A stretch of DNA of 64,000 nt, taken from the NCBI RefSeq assembly GCF_013337685.1, contig NZ_SUQN01000001.1:620001-684000 (forward strand). The letters run 5' to 3'. The notes under the pieces are model-generated. The model saw nothing but the letters and a program-made list of their open reading frames with translations. It was not told the DNA's origin and made no database searches. The translations under genes and the position numbers were made by a program. Shown in pieces: positions 10,547 through 18,990 of the stretch; position 1 is the first letter of the stretch; each line of letters begins with the position of its first letter. The stretch comes from Citrobacter gillenii (GTDB lineage Bacteria; Pseudomonadota; Gammaproteobacteria; Enterobacterales; Enterobacteriaceae).

Positions 10547-11632
10547 ATGCAATTTATTGATTTAGTAGTGCAGCAAAATCGTATTAAAGAACAACTCGAT
10601 TCTGCAATTAAAAAAGTGCTCGAACATGGTCAGTATATTTTAGGTCCGGAAGTGGCCGAACTAGAAAATAAGCTGGCAGAGTTTACTGGTGCGAAGCACT
10701 GTATAAGTGTTGCGAATGGTACAGATGCACTACAAATTGCGCAAATGGCTTTTGGTATTGGTCCCGGTGATGAAGTAATCACTCCGGGGTTTACTTATAT
10801 CGCGACAGCGGAAACTGTGGCATTACTGGGAGCGAAACCAGTATATGTAGATGTTTGCCCTAAAACGTATAACCTTGATCCCGAAAAATTAGAAGCGGCT
10901 ATTACCCTCAGAACAAAAGCGATCATTCCAGTCAGCCTCTATGGACAGTGTGCAGATTATGATGCAATTAATGCTATTGCTGATAAATACGGAATTCCTG
11001 TGATTGAGGATGCCGCTCAGAGTTTTGGTGCAAGTTATAAAAATAAACGTTCATGTAATTTAACGACTGTTGCTTGTACCAGTTTTTTTCCTAGCAAGCC
11101 GTTGGGCTGTTATGGGGATGGCGGTGCTATTTTTACTAATGATGACGAACTTGCCAAAGTAATTCGACAAATAGCTCGTCATGGTCAGGATCGTCGTTAT
11201 CATCATATCCGTATTGGTGTGAACAGTCGTCTTGATACTCTCCAGGCTGCAATATTGCTACCTAAACTAGAGATATTTGAAGAGGAAATGCAACTTCGCA
11301 ATAAAGTGGCGAAGCGTTACAGCGAATTGCTTAATGATGCAGGTATTACAACTACCCCATATATAGAAGAACATAATATTAGTGCGTGGGCACAGTATAC
11401 AATTTTGGTGAAAAATCGTACGCAAGTGCAGCAAAAATTGCAGCTGGCTGGAATCCCAACAGCCGTACATTATCCAATTCCATTGAATAAACAGCCTGCA
11501 GTGGCAGATGACAGTGTTGTACTGCATTATGGTGATCAAATTGCAGATGAAGTTATTAGTCTACCAATGCATCCATATATGACTGAAGAAGATATTCGAC
11601 TTGTCGTTAATGCTTTAGTTAACTCATTATAA
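10547..11632 (+). CDS. wbpE: WbpE-type UDP-3-keto-sugar aminotransferase (PLP)
   Basis: This DegT/DnrJ/EryC1/StrS-family aminotransferase should convert UDP-3-keto-GlcNAcA to the 3-amino sugar with glutamate as donor. The 361-residue product shows the sugar aminotransferase landmarks: GQYILGPEVAELE, VANGTDALQIA, VIEDAAQSFGASY and the PLP-lysine region SFFPSKPLGCYGDGGA with Lys184, followed by RIGVNSRLDTLQAAIL. Length and motifs agree with Pseudomonas WbpE (about 359 residues). It starts 24 nt after wbpD. The second aminotransferase in this cluster (23473-24648) is clearly different and belongs to the bacillosamine branch. Confidence 0.88.
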   Translation: MQFIDLVVQQNRIKEQLDSAIKKVLEHGQYILGPEVAELENKLAEFTGAKHCISVANGTDALQIAQMAFGIGPGDEVITPGFTYIATAETVALLGAKPVYVDVCPKTYNLDPEKLEAAITLRTKAIIPVSLYGQCADYDAINAIADKYGIPVIEDAAQSFGASYKNKRSCNLTTVACTSFFPSKPLGCYGDGGAIFTNDDELAKVIRQIARHGQDRRYHHIRIGVNSRLDTLQAAILLPKLEIFEEEMQLRNKVAKRYSELLNDAGITTTPYIEEHNISAWAQYTILVKNRTQVQQKLQLAGIPTAVHYPIPLNKQPAVADDSVVLHYGDQIADEVISLPMHPYMTEEDIRLVVNALVNSL

Positions 11633-11680
11633 TAATTTATTTAAAGCTTATTTTGTTGTTTGATACTTATAAGGGATTTT

Positions 11681-12871
11681 ATGACAATGTCGTTAAAGCC
11701 GTTACATGTGTTAATTATCCCATCCTGGTATCCATTATCTCCCTCTGACATCGGAGGGAGTTTTTTTAGGGAACAAGCTCTGGCGTTGAAAAAACGCGGC
11801 GTGAACGTCGGCGTTATTTCACCATGCGTCCGTTCATTACGATCAGCAAAAGTGTTTCAACAACCTTTTGGCATACATACTGATATTGATGAAGGCATAC
11901 CGACCTTAAGATATCATGCAATAAACGTTATACCTCGAATGGAAAAGTTGTTCGAGAAAATGTGGGTAATGTTGGGGATGAAACTCTTTCTTGAATACAA
12001 GAAAGTGTATGGACTGCCAGATATTATGCATGTTCACTCCCTCGACAGGGCTGGTTTTCTCGCCTACGCGATTTCAAGAAAATATAACATACCTTATATT
12101 GTTACTGAGCATAGTACAGCCTTTGCGAGATCTCTTATAAGTCAATCGAAAAAGAAAAGACTTTTAAATGTGGTTAGTTCCGCGAGAACACAATTAGCGG
12201 TAAGTCAACCATTTTCTGAGCTACTAAATAGTGCTTTTCCTAACTCAAATTGGCTTTATTTGCCAAATATAGTTTCTGACAAATTTCTGGTAGCATCAGA
12301 GGTGAAAGATAAAAATGATAATATTTTTACCTTTATAAATGTTTGTATGCTTACAGAGAAAAAAAGAGTAGATAATCTGATTAAGGCGTTTTCACTGCTT
12401 CATAAAAAATATAACAATATACGGTTAAAAATAGGTGGTGATGGCATCTGTCGCAATGATTTGAAAGAGCTAGCCATTGAACTGAATGTAGATAATAAAA
12501 TTCAATTTTTAGGCGCGCTCTCTCGCGATGAAGTATTTACTCAAATTAACCAAGCTGATGCATTTGTTTTATCAAGTGAATATGAGACATTTGGCGTAGT
12601 TCTGATAGAAGCATTAGCCCTTGGCAAACCGGTAGTTGCAACTCGATGTGGTGGTCCAGAATCTATAGTTAACGATGAAGTTGGCGTATTGGTAGAGAAA
12701 AACTCAGTACAGGCACTATGTGATGGCATGGAAATGATATATACCAATCGTGAAAATCTTGATGCAAATAAAATAAAATCTTATTGCCAGCATAGTTTTT
12801 CAGAGGATGCAGTGACAGACAAATTATTAAATATTTATCATAATATCTTGCGATCCAAAACCTATGAATAA
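11681..12871 (+). CDS. O-antigen glycosyltransferase, GT4 family (first of four)
   Basis: This is a GT-B glycosyltransferase that should add one sugar to the growing lipid-linked O unit in the cytoplasm. The 396-residue product has the GT4 acceptor half (IIPSWYPLSPSDIGGSFFRE, HVHSLDRAGFLAYAI) and donor half (NVCMLTEKKRVDNLIKAF, KIGGDG, SSEYETFGVVLIEALALGKP then GGPESIVNDEVG). The start at 11681 follows AAGGGA at 11671-11676. It overlaps the wzx start by 8 nt, so the two are translationally coupled. The sugar and linkage cannot be told from sequence. GC content is low compared with galF and gnd. Confidence 0.83.
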   Translation: MTMSLKPLHVLIIPSWYPLSPSDIGGSFFREQALALKKRGVNVGVISPCVRSLRSAKVFQQPFGIHTDIDEGIPTLRYHAINVIPRMEKLFEKMWVMLGMKLFLEYKKVYGLPDIMHVHSLDRAGFLAYAISRKYNIPYIVTEHSTAFARSLISQSKKKRLLNVVSSARTQLAVSQPFSELLNSAFPNSNWLYLPNIVSDKFLVASEVKDKNDNIFTFINVCMLTEKKRVDNLIKAFSLLHKKYNNIRLKIGGDGICRNDLKELAIELNVDNKIQFLGALSRDEVFTQINQADAFVLSSEYETFGVVLIEALALGKPVVATRCGGPESIVNDEVGVLVEKNSVQALCDGMEMIYTNRENLDANKIKSYCQHSFSEDAVTDKLLNIYHNILRSKTYE

Positions 12872-14279
12872 AAAAACAATTGTTGCCTATGCAATTGGGC
12901 CAATTGGCTCAGCATTAGTTAGTTTTGCAAGCCTTCCTTTAATAGCTTGGTTTTATTCGGTTGAAGATGTCGGAAAGATATCAATATTTAATGCCGTCGC
13001 CAGTCTTGCTACCTTAGTTTTTTGCCTCGGACTCGATCAGGCCTTTGTTCGTGAATACCATGGTAGCGCGAACAAACCGGGGCTGCTGAAGCAAGTTGTT
13101 CTGCCAGGCATCATATTAATGACTGCATTAGTCATACTGGTTACCGCATACGATACAAGATTGCTCTCAATACTTATATTTGATCAATCAAGTAAATTTC
13201 TTAGTATTATGGTGATTGTCTGCTTTTTTGTTCAATACATCGCTCGATTCTTATCACTTATTCTTCGTATGCAAGAACGTGCGATGGCATATTCGATGAG
13301 CCAATTATTACCTAAAATTTTCTTTCTCTTATTTTTATTGCTAGGGGTTGCATTAGGAAAGGACAAAACACTATATCAACTTCTGAGCGCTTATGTATTA
13401 TCAGCGTGCTTGGTTTTTATTGTATATTTATTTAATACAAGACGAGACTGGTTACCCGCAATCAATACAAAAGTAGACCAAGACCAAATGAGTTCACTTT
13501 TCAAATTTGGTCTTCCTTTGGTATTTGGCAGTTTAGCCTCTTGGGGTTTGAATGTTGCAGATAGATTTTTCCTGCGTTATTACTCTAGCTTTTCAGAACT
13601 CGGTATCTATTCAGTAACTATGAGCGTTGCTGCTGTAGCGACACTTTTTGCAGGTATTTTTAATACAATTTGGGCTCCTTTAGTTTATAAATGGCTCAGT
13701 GAAGATAAAATAGATAATGAAAAAATTGACGAGATAGGTGAACATGTTTTGGCTGCAATATATTTTGCTATTGTAGGCTGTAGTACATTTGCATGGATAG
13801 TTCCATATCTGCTACCACCACAATATAAAGCTATTGAATACTTGTTGCCAATTTGTCTTCTTGCTCCTCTGTTATATACCCTGTCTGAAGTTACGGCTGT
13901 AGGAATTGCAATATCAAGGAGAACCATCTTTTCAATGTTGGCATCTGTTGCGGCCATGTTATGTAATTTGGCAGGAAACTACCTACTAGTACCTCACTAT
14001 GGCGCTTCAGGGGCTGCAACGTCTACACTGTTGGCATTTATTGTCTTTTATGTCCTCCGAACTGAGTTTTCCAAGCGTGTCTGGCGAGGCATTGCAACAA
14101 GAAAAATTTACTTGATACTGACAATATTAACCATACATGTCTTAATTAATGTATGGAGTCTGAAGGGGGGCATGATTGAAGTCTTGATTTCACTATGCCT
14201 ACTGCTACTAGGTATTTATATGTTTAAAAATACAATTACTAGTTTATGGAACAGTGTGCGCACTGTTGCATTTAGATAA
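12864..14279 (+). CDS. wzx: Wzx, O-antigen flippase
   Basis: Wzx moves the finished undecaprenyl-linked O unit across the inner membrane. The 471-residue product is highly hydrophobic with about 12 predicted membrane helices. The N terminus MNKKTIVAYAIGPIGSALVSFASLPLIAWFYS is typical of polysaccharide transporters of the MOP superfamily, as are FKFGLPLVFGSLASWGLNVADRF and the repeated charged loops. It differs from the colanic acid WzxC at the start of the window. It overlaps the upstream glycosyltransferase by 8 nt and is followed after 13 nt by wzy. Sequence conservation in Wzx is low, so assignment rests on topology, fold signatures and context. Confidence 0.87.
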   Translation: MNKKTIVAYAIGPIGSALVSFASLPLIAWFYSVEDVGKISIFNAVASLATLVFCLGLDQAFVREYHGSANKPGLLKQVVLPGIILMTALVILVTAYDTRLLSILIFDQSSKFLSIMVIVCFFVQYIARFLSLILRMQERAMAYSMSQLLPKIFFLLFLLLGVALGKDKTLYQLLSAYVLSACLVFIVYLFNTRRDWLPAINTKVDQDQMSSLFKFGLPLVFGSLASWGLNVADRFFLRYYSSFSELGIYSVTMSVAAVATLFAGIFNTIWAPLVYKWLSEDKIDNEKIDEIGEHVLAAIYFAIVGCSTFAWIVPYLLPPQYKAIEYLLPICLLAPLLYTLSEVTAVGIAISRRTIFSMLASVAAMLCNLAGNYLLVPHYGASGAATSTLLAFIVFYVLRTEFSKRVWRGIATRKIYLILTILTIHVLINVWSLKGGMIEVLISLCLLLLGIYMFKNTITSLWNSVRTVAFR

Positions 14280-14292
14280 TTGGGAGAAGTGT

Positions 14293-15576
14293 GTGGGTCG
14301 CTATAATAATTCGCTCTTAAAGGATAATATTCTAATATCCAAGTTTTTTTTGCTTTGTTTTTTTTGTTTTTATATTTTGAGTTTTATTATTCCGCAACCG
14401 AGTATGTTTATAATACGAATTTCACCATTGGTTGTTGGTGTAATTGTGTATATTGCTTATTTCCTTTTTATTAATGCAAAGCTTCAAAAAGATGAATTAG
14501 TTCCATTAATTTTCCTTACCTATTTTTCTTTACTTGCCTCAATATATTTGATTTGGGATAAGGGGTTTCTTAGCATACTTTCAATGGAAAATTTCTTTTT
14601 CCTTTCCTTACCTCTTTTTTTTATTATTGCGGGACGATTAAACAATGAAGAAGGATTGAACTTTACGTATAAATTCTTCCTTTACTTTATCTATTTCCAA
14701 TTATTCGTGATAATTGGGCAAAGTATGAAAATGTTAACTGGAATAGGGTTTAATACTCCGGCAGAGTACACTGCAGGCATTGAACAGGCTGATTATGAAA
14801 ATATGCTTTCTGGAACATTTTTGAATTCGAATGATCTAGCGAGTTTAGTTGCTATGATCGCCGTTTTCTTCTTATTGCTAAAACATTATCGTGGTTATAA
14901 AGTAGAGTTGGGCTTAATAGCGGTTTTTGTAATTCTAATATTAACTGCTTCACGAATGTCAATTTTACTATTTACAATGAGTATAATTGTTTTCTGGTTC
15001 TGTAATAAAAAAGTTAAGAAAAAGAAAATACTATTGCTGTTACCAGCTGTTCTCTTGGCCTTGGTGGCGATTTATAACCTTATCGATAGTTACAGTAATA
15101 GCTTTGAAGCTCTAAATCGGGTTAAACAAAGAGTTGATACGATATTTATCGTACTTAATAACGGGATTTCTTTTGATAATTCAATGAGTATCAGATTTGA
15201 ATCGTATCTCAACTTTATCGATAACCTGGATAGTCTGGGGTATGGGACGATGAAATTTCGAGATTATGGCATTTTCGTAAATCACTTAGGTGCGAAATTT
15301 AGTCTATTGGCTGTTAATCCCCACTCATTCATTGTTGAGATAGGCTATTGGATGGGATGGTTAGGCCTATCATTATTTTTAATGTTCATGATCTTCTTAT
15401 TTGTTAAAAAATGTACAGTGTTGAATTTTTTTGTTTTCGTTTCTTTCATATTGATTACTATGATTAGTTCTTCAGTAATTACTAACTTTCTCTTATTCTT
15501 TTGTTTCTTCAGTTGTGCTCTAATATACAAAGAGAGTTTAAATACTGAGACGGCTTCTGTGAATAATATTATGTAA
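14293..15576 (+). CDS. wzy: Wzy, O-antigen polymerase
   Basis: Wzy joins O units in the periplasm. The 427-residue product has about 10 to 12 hydrophobic segments, and late in the protein NPHSFIVEIGYWMGWLG, the H-S/N ... G-x-x-G pattern of the Wzy_C/ligase superfamily. A GTG start at 14293 is preferred because GGGAGAAG at 14282-14289 is a good ribosome binding site; an in-frame GTG at 14254 would overlap wzx. The gene is very AT-rich, among the lowest GC in the window, which is usual for wzy. With wzx and wzzB it implies the Wzx/Wzy-dependent route. Confidence 0.85.
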   Translation: MGRYNNSLLKDNILISKFFLLCFFCFYILSFIIPQPSMFIIRISPLVVGVIVYIAYFLFINAKLQKDELVPLIFLTYFSLLASIYLIWDKGFLSILSMENFFFLSLPLFFIIAGRLNNEEGLNFTYKFFLYFIYFQLFVIIGQSMKMLTGIGFNTPAEYTAGIEQADYENMLSGTFLNSNDLASLVAMIAVFFLLLKHYRGYKVELGLIAVFVILILTASRMSILLFTMSIIVFWFCNKKVKKKKILLLLPAVLLALVAIYNLIDSYSNSFEALNRVKQRVDTIFIVLNNGISFDNSMSIRFESYLNFIDNLDSLGYGTMKFRDYGIFVNHLGAKFSLLAVNPHSFIVEIGYWMGWLGLSLFLMFMIFLFVKKCTVLNFFVFVSFILITMISSSVITNFLLFFCFFSCALIYKESLNTETASVNNIM

Positions 15577-15624
15577 TCCATGTTTTATTTTTGCCACAAT
15601 ATATACTCCAAACCATAGGTAATC

Positions 15625-16614
15625 ATGAAGAAAATAATCATTATTAGACCGGATAGTCCAGAAGGAAGTCCTGTATACGAGAGAAGTAATTCCTTTTCTA
15701 ACTACTTTAAAAGAAAGGGATTTCATGTCAATACTATTGCGTCGCCTGATGGAATATTACATCTTTTAAAGCTAATAATTACTATTGTGCGCTGTAACCC
15801 GACGTATATTTTCATTACTATGCCACCGTTTCGCAACTGGAGTATTTTTCTATTACCCTTTGCTAAAATAATTTTAGATCTTAGGGATGGTTGGTCTATT
15901 GCGATTGAAAGTGGTTATGGTGGTGTATTTGAACCAAATAAAAAGAAGGCTAAACTTGCTAAGTTTATAGAATACTTTGCCATTAAAAAAAGTTTTGCAA
16001 CTATTACTTGTACCCCTGGGTTGGTACAGTACTTGAGTTCATTAACAAAGAAGAAAATTTACTTGGTGAGAAATGGCTTATCACAGGGTGACTATTTAAT
16101 GGCTCAAAATCTTCTTGTTAACGAATCATTATCTAGTAATGAAAATATCAGAAGATTTATTTGTGCCGGCAAGTTCTCTGAATATGGTAAAGATAAAGTT
16201 AAAAAAATACTGTCTATAATCAATGAACGCTATGGTGACAAAAAATGTCTCATTCAACTCATAGGTTCTGATGTAAACGAAAATAAATGGATTGCAGAGT
16301 ATTTAAAAGAAAAGCAGCTACTAAGTATCGATGTTGAAATATTAGGAAGACTATCAAAATACGAAATGTATAATGTAATGCACAATGCATTCTGTGCTAT
16401 CACAATTATTCGTGATCCAGATTATGATTTTGGAACGAAGATATATGATTATTTGGCCTTAGAACTAAAATATTTAGATTATTTCGATGAGTCTAATAAT
16501 TTTCAGGATTATTTCTATCAATATTCAGACACATATCATGGAGAGAAAGAGATAATTCAAATTGTAAGAGAGAAGATCCTGGAAGAGAGTGATTTTAATT
16601 CAATTATTGTGTAA
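15625..16614 (+). CDS. Probable O-antigen glycosyltransferase (second of four)
   Basis: The 329-residue product looks like a GT-B glycosyltransferase, though the motifs are weaker than in its neighbours. Supporting segments are SPVYERSNSFSNYFKRKGFHV (acceptor half), ILDLRDGWSIAIESGYGG, FATITCTPGLVQYLSSL, then a donor half with FICAGKFSEYGKDKVKKIL, LIGSDVNENKW and VEILGRLSKYEMYNVMHNAFCAI. The ILDLRDGWS stretch resembles the conserved RD.W region of WbuB-like transferases. It begins 48 nt after wzy. It is shorter than usual for GT4 enzymes (about 370). A 194-base gap without a gene follows. Donor and acceptor are unknown. Confidence 0.7.
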   Translation: MKKIIIIRPDSPEGSPVYERSNSFSNYFKRKGFHVNTIASPDGILHLLKLIITIVRCNPTYIFITMPPFRNWSIFLLPFAKIILDLRDGWSIAIESGYGGVFEPNKKKAKLAKFIEYFAIKKSFATITCTPGLVQYLSSLTKKKIYLVRNGLSQGDYLMAQNLLVNESLSSNENIRRFICAGKFSEYGKDKVKKILSIINERYGDKKCLIQLIGSDVNENKWIAEYLKEKQLLSIDVEILGRLSKYEMYNVMHNAFCAITIIRDPDYDFGTKIYDYLALELKYLDYFDESNNFQDYFYQYSDTYHGEKEIIQIVREKILEESDFNSIIV

Positions 16615-16808
16615 TGAAACAATTTTAAAACTACAGGTTTTGTTCTTTTATTTTGCATGTTGCAGTACATACAAAAAAGCAGGCAGATATTGTTCTTGAC
16701 TTAGTGTTATTTAACTAAAAGAATAAATTGGTTTTCTGTGATGTCAATTTTACTATATTTTATACGTTTAATTTATGAATTAAGTACTCGAACACGACTG
16801 GGGAAAAA

Positions 16809-17927
16809 ATGAAGATAGTATTACTCTCAGCAGCATCATCTATCCATACTGTTCGCTGGGCAAACGGTCTAAGTGAAGCTGGCCATGAAGTTTTCGTGAT
16901 TTCTCAGCATGAAAATATTGATCCTTTTCTACCGTCCGTTTCAGTATATACTTTTCCATTTCGGGGAGTGTTAGGTTATTTCACCATAGTACCTGCAGTC
17001 CGTAAGCTATTAAAAAAAATACAACCTGATATTGTTAATGCGCATTATGCTAGCGGCTATGGAACTACAGCAAGACTAGTGGGACATCACCCGTGGATAC
17101 TATCTGTATGGGGAAGTGATATTTATGATTTCCCGCATAAATCCCCTTTGCATAAGTGGTTGGTAAAAAAGAATTTACGCGCGGCTGATAGAGTAGTCTC
17201 TACAAGTCATTGCATGGCTGAGCAAACCCGCACGTTAACTCCTGAATTGAAAGATATCACTATAACTCCATTTGGGGTCGATTTAAGCGCCTATCAATCT
17301 ATTGATATTGGAGGCGAAAAACAAACTGATAAAATTATAATTGGCACAGTTAAAACTATGAAGCCAAAGTATGGGATAGATACTTTAATCGAGGCTTTTG
17401 CGATTTTAATAAATTCATTACAATCTAAATCTGAAATAGATACTAAAAAAATAGAGTTACGATTAGTTGGGGGCGGTGAGCAAACAGCAGAATTAATTAC
17501 GCTCAGTGAAAAGTTAGGTATTGCTGACAGTGTAAAATTTATAGGGCAAGTGCCCCATACATCAGTACCTCAAGAGCTTGCCCGTCTTGATATTTATGTT
17601 GCCTTAAGTCGTATGGACAGTGAGAGTTTTGGTGTGGCAATTATTGAAGCCGGGGCTGCAGGTAGACCTGTCGTAGTATCAGATGCAGGAGGCCTACCCG
17701 AAGTAACCATTGATGGTGTTACCGGTCTGGTGGTTCCACGTGAAGATTCTTCCGCCGCAGCTGCAGCATTAGAAAAATTGGTATTGGATTATAATTTACG
17801 TAAAGAAATGGGTTATGCAGGAAAAATTCATGTTGCTAAAAATTACTCATGGAGCGCTTGTATAAAGACTATGCTTGAAGTCTACAATACTACAGTTTCA
17901 AAATATTCAAGGAACTTAAATGAGTAA
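16809..17927 (+). CDS. O-antigen glycosyltransferase, GT4 family (third of four)
   Basis: The 372-residue product is a GT4 glycosyltransferase. The acceptor half contains SSIHTVRWANGLSEAGHEV, NAHYASGYGTTARL and SVWGSDIYDFPH; the donor half has GTVKTMKPKYGIDTLIEAF, RLVGGGEQ, FIGQVPHTSVPQELARLDI and the signature DSESFGVAIIEAGAAGRP followed by VVVSDAGGLPEV. It overlaps wbpI by 8 nt. Position beside wbpI and the amidotransferase makes it a good candidate for adding the mannuronic acid derivative, as WbpJ and WbpH do in Pseudomonas O5, but this is inference. GGGGAAAA just before the ATG is the likely ribosome binding site. Confidence 0.83.
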   Translation: MKIVLLSAASSIHTVRWANGLSEAGHEVFVISQHENIDPFLPSVSVYTFPFRGVLGYFTIVPAVRKLLKKIQPDIVNAHYASGYGTTARLVGHHPWILSVWGSDIYDFPHKSPLHKWLVKKNLRAADRVVSTSHCMAEQTRTLTPELKDITITPFGVDLSAYQSIDIGGEKQTDKIIIGTVKTMKPKYGIDTLIEAFAILINSLQSKSEIDTKKIELRLVGGGEQTAELITLSEKLGIADSVKFIGQVPHTSVPQELARLDIYVALSRMDSESFGVAIIEAGAAGRPVVVSDAGGLPEVTIDGVTGLVVPREDSSAAAAALEKLVLDYNLRKEMGYAGKIHVAKNYSWSACIKTMLEVYNTTVSKYSRNLNE

Positions 17928-18978
17928 AATATTGACGATCATTGGAGCTCGCCCTCAGTTTATAAAGGCTAGCGTTGTATCGCGTGCAATTGCGCAAACC
18001 TCGGGTCTTAATGAAATTATACTACACACTGGTCAGCATTTTGATGCAAATATGTCTGACATCTTTTTCAAACAGCTAGGGATCTCAAAACCAGATATTC
18101 AGCTTGATATACATGGCGGTTGTCATGGGGAAATGACAGGGCGGATGTTGACTGAGATTGAGCGTGCATTAATAGAGCATAAACCTGATAGAGTGTTAGT
18201 TTTCGGAGATACAAACTCTACCTTAGCAGGTGCACTGGCTGCCGCAAAACTCCATATCCCGGTAGCTCATGTCGAGGCTGGGTTACGTAGTTTTAATATG
18301 CAGATGCCGGAAGAAATAAACAGAATACTCACAGATCAACTTAGTGATTTTCTTTTTTGCCCAACGGACACAGCAGTACAGAATTTGCATAATGAGGGTT
18401 TTGTAAATAAACCAGTAACAGTCCTGCAGGTAGGGGATGTGATGCAAGATGCAGCAATCTTTTTTTCACAAAATGCGCTTGAGCCCAATATTGACTTACC
18501 AAAACTGTTTATTCTAGCTACGCTGCATCGTGCTGAAAATACAGATAATCCTCAACGTTTAGCACAAATAGTTTCGGCATTAAACAAAATAAATTCCTCA
18601 ATTGCACCAGTGATCTTACCGCTACACCCGAGAACTCGAAAACTGATTGCGGAACAAGATTTACGACTCGATGTCCAGATTATTGACCCTGTTGGCTATT
18701 TCGAGATGGTATGGCTTCTCAAGTCATGCAGTCTGGTTGCCACTGATAGTGGCGGCGTACAGAAAGAGGCATTTTTCTTTGGTAAAGCCTGTGTAACAAT
18801 GCGTGATCAGACGGAATGGATTGAGCTAGTCAATATAGGTGCCAATGAATTGGTGGGTGCTGATGAAGATAAAATTCTCGCATCTGTTACTCGAAACATT
18901 GGACGGAAAGTGCAAGACCCACACCAACTTTATGGCGGTGGTCAGGCTTCTGTGAGTATAGTTCAGGCGTTAGTTTAA
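17920..18978 (+). CDS. wbpI: WbpI-type UDP-GlcNAc3NAcA 2-epimerase
   Basis: This non-hydrolysing C2 epimerase should turn UDP-GlcNAc3NAcA into UDP-ManNAc3NAcA, the last step of the pathway begun at 7541. The 352-residue product is of the WecB/WbpI family: TIIGARPQFIKASVVSRAI at the N terminus, LHTGQHFDANMSD, VFGDTNSTLAGALAAAK, VAHVEAGLRSFN, LATLHRAENTDN, ILPLHPRTRK and ATDSGGVQKEAFFFGK. Sequence alone cannot fully exclude a plain UDP-GlcNAc 2-epimerase; the WbpB, D and E homologues favour WbpI. It is flanked by a glycosyltransferase (8-nt overlap) and the fused amidotransferase (12-nt gap). Confidence 0.87.
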   Translation: MSKILTIIGARPQFIKASVVSRAIAQTSGLNEIILHTGQHFDANMSDIFFKQLGISKPDIQLDIHGGCHGEMTGRMLTEIERALIEHKPDRVLVFGDTNSTLAGALAAAKLHIPVAHVEAGLRSFNMQMPEEINRILTDQLSDFLFCPTDTAVQNLHNEGFVNKPVTVLQVGDVMQDAAIFFSQNALEPNIDLPKLFILATLHRAENTDNPQRLAQIVSALNKINSSIAPVILPLHPRTRKLIAEQDLRLDVQIIDPVGYFEMVWLLKSCSLVATDSGGVQKEAFFFGKACVTMRDQTEWIELVNIGANELVGADEDKILASVTRNIGRKVQDPHQLYGGGQASVSIVQALV

Positions 18979-18990
18979 TAGGGTTTATAT

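Noticed and set aside
17920-18978. Plain WecB UDP-GlcNAc 2-epimerase as the reading of this gene
   Set aside because: The fold fits, but four neighbouring genes give the substrate of WbpI, and ManNAc alone would have no follow-up enzyme in the cluster. Not fully excluded.
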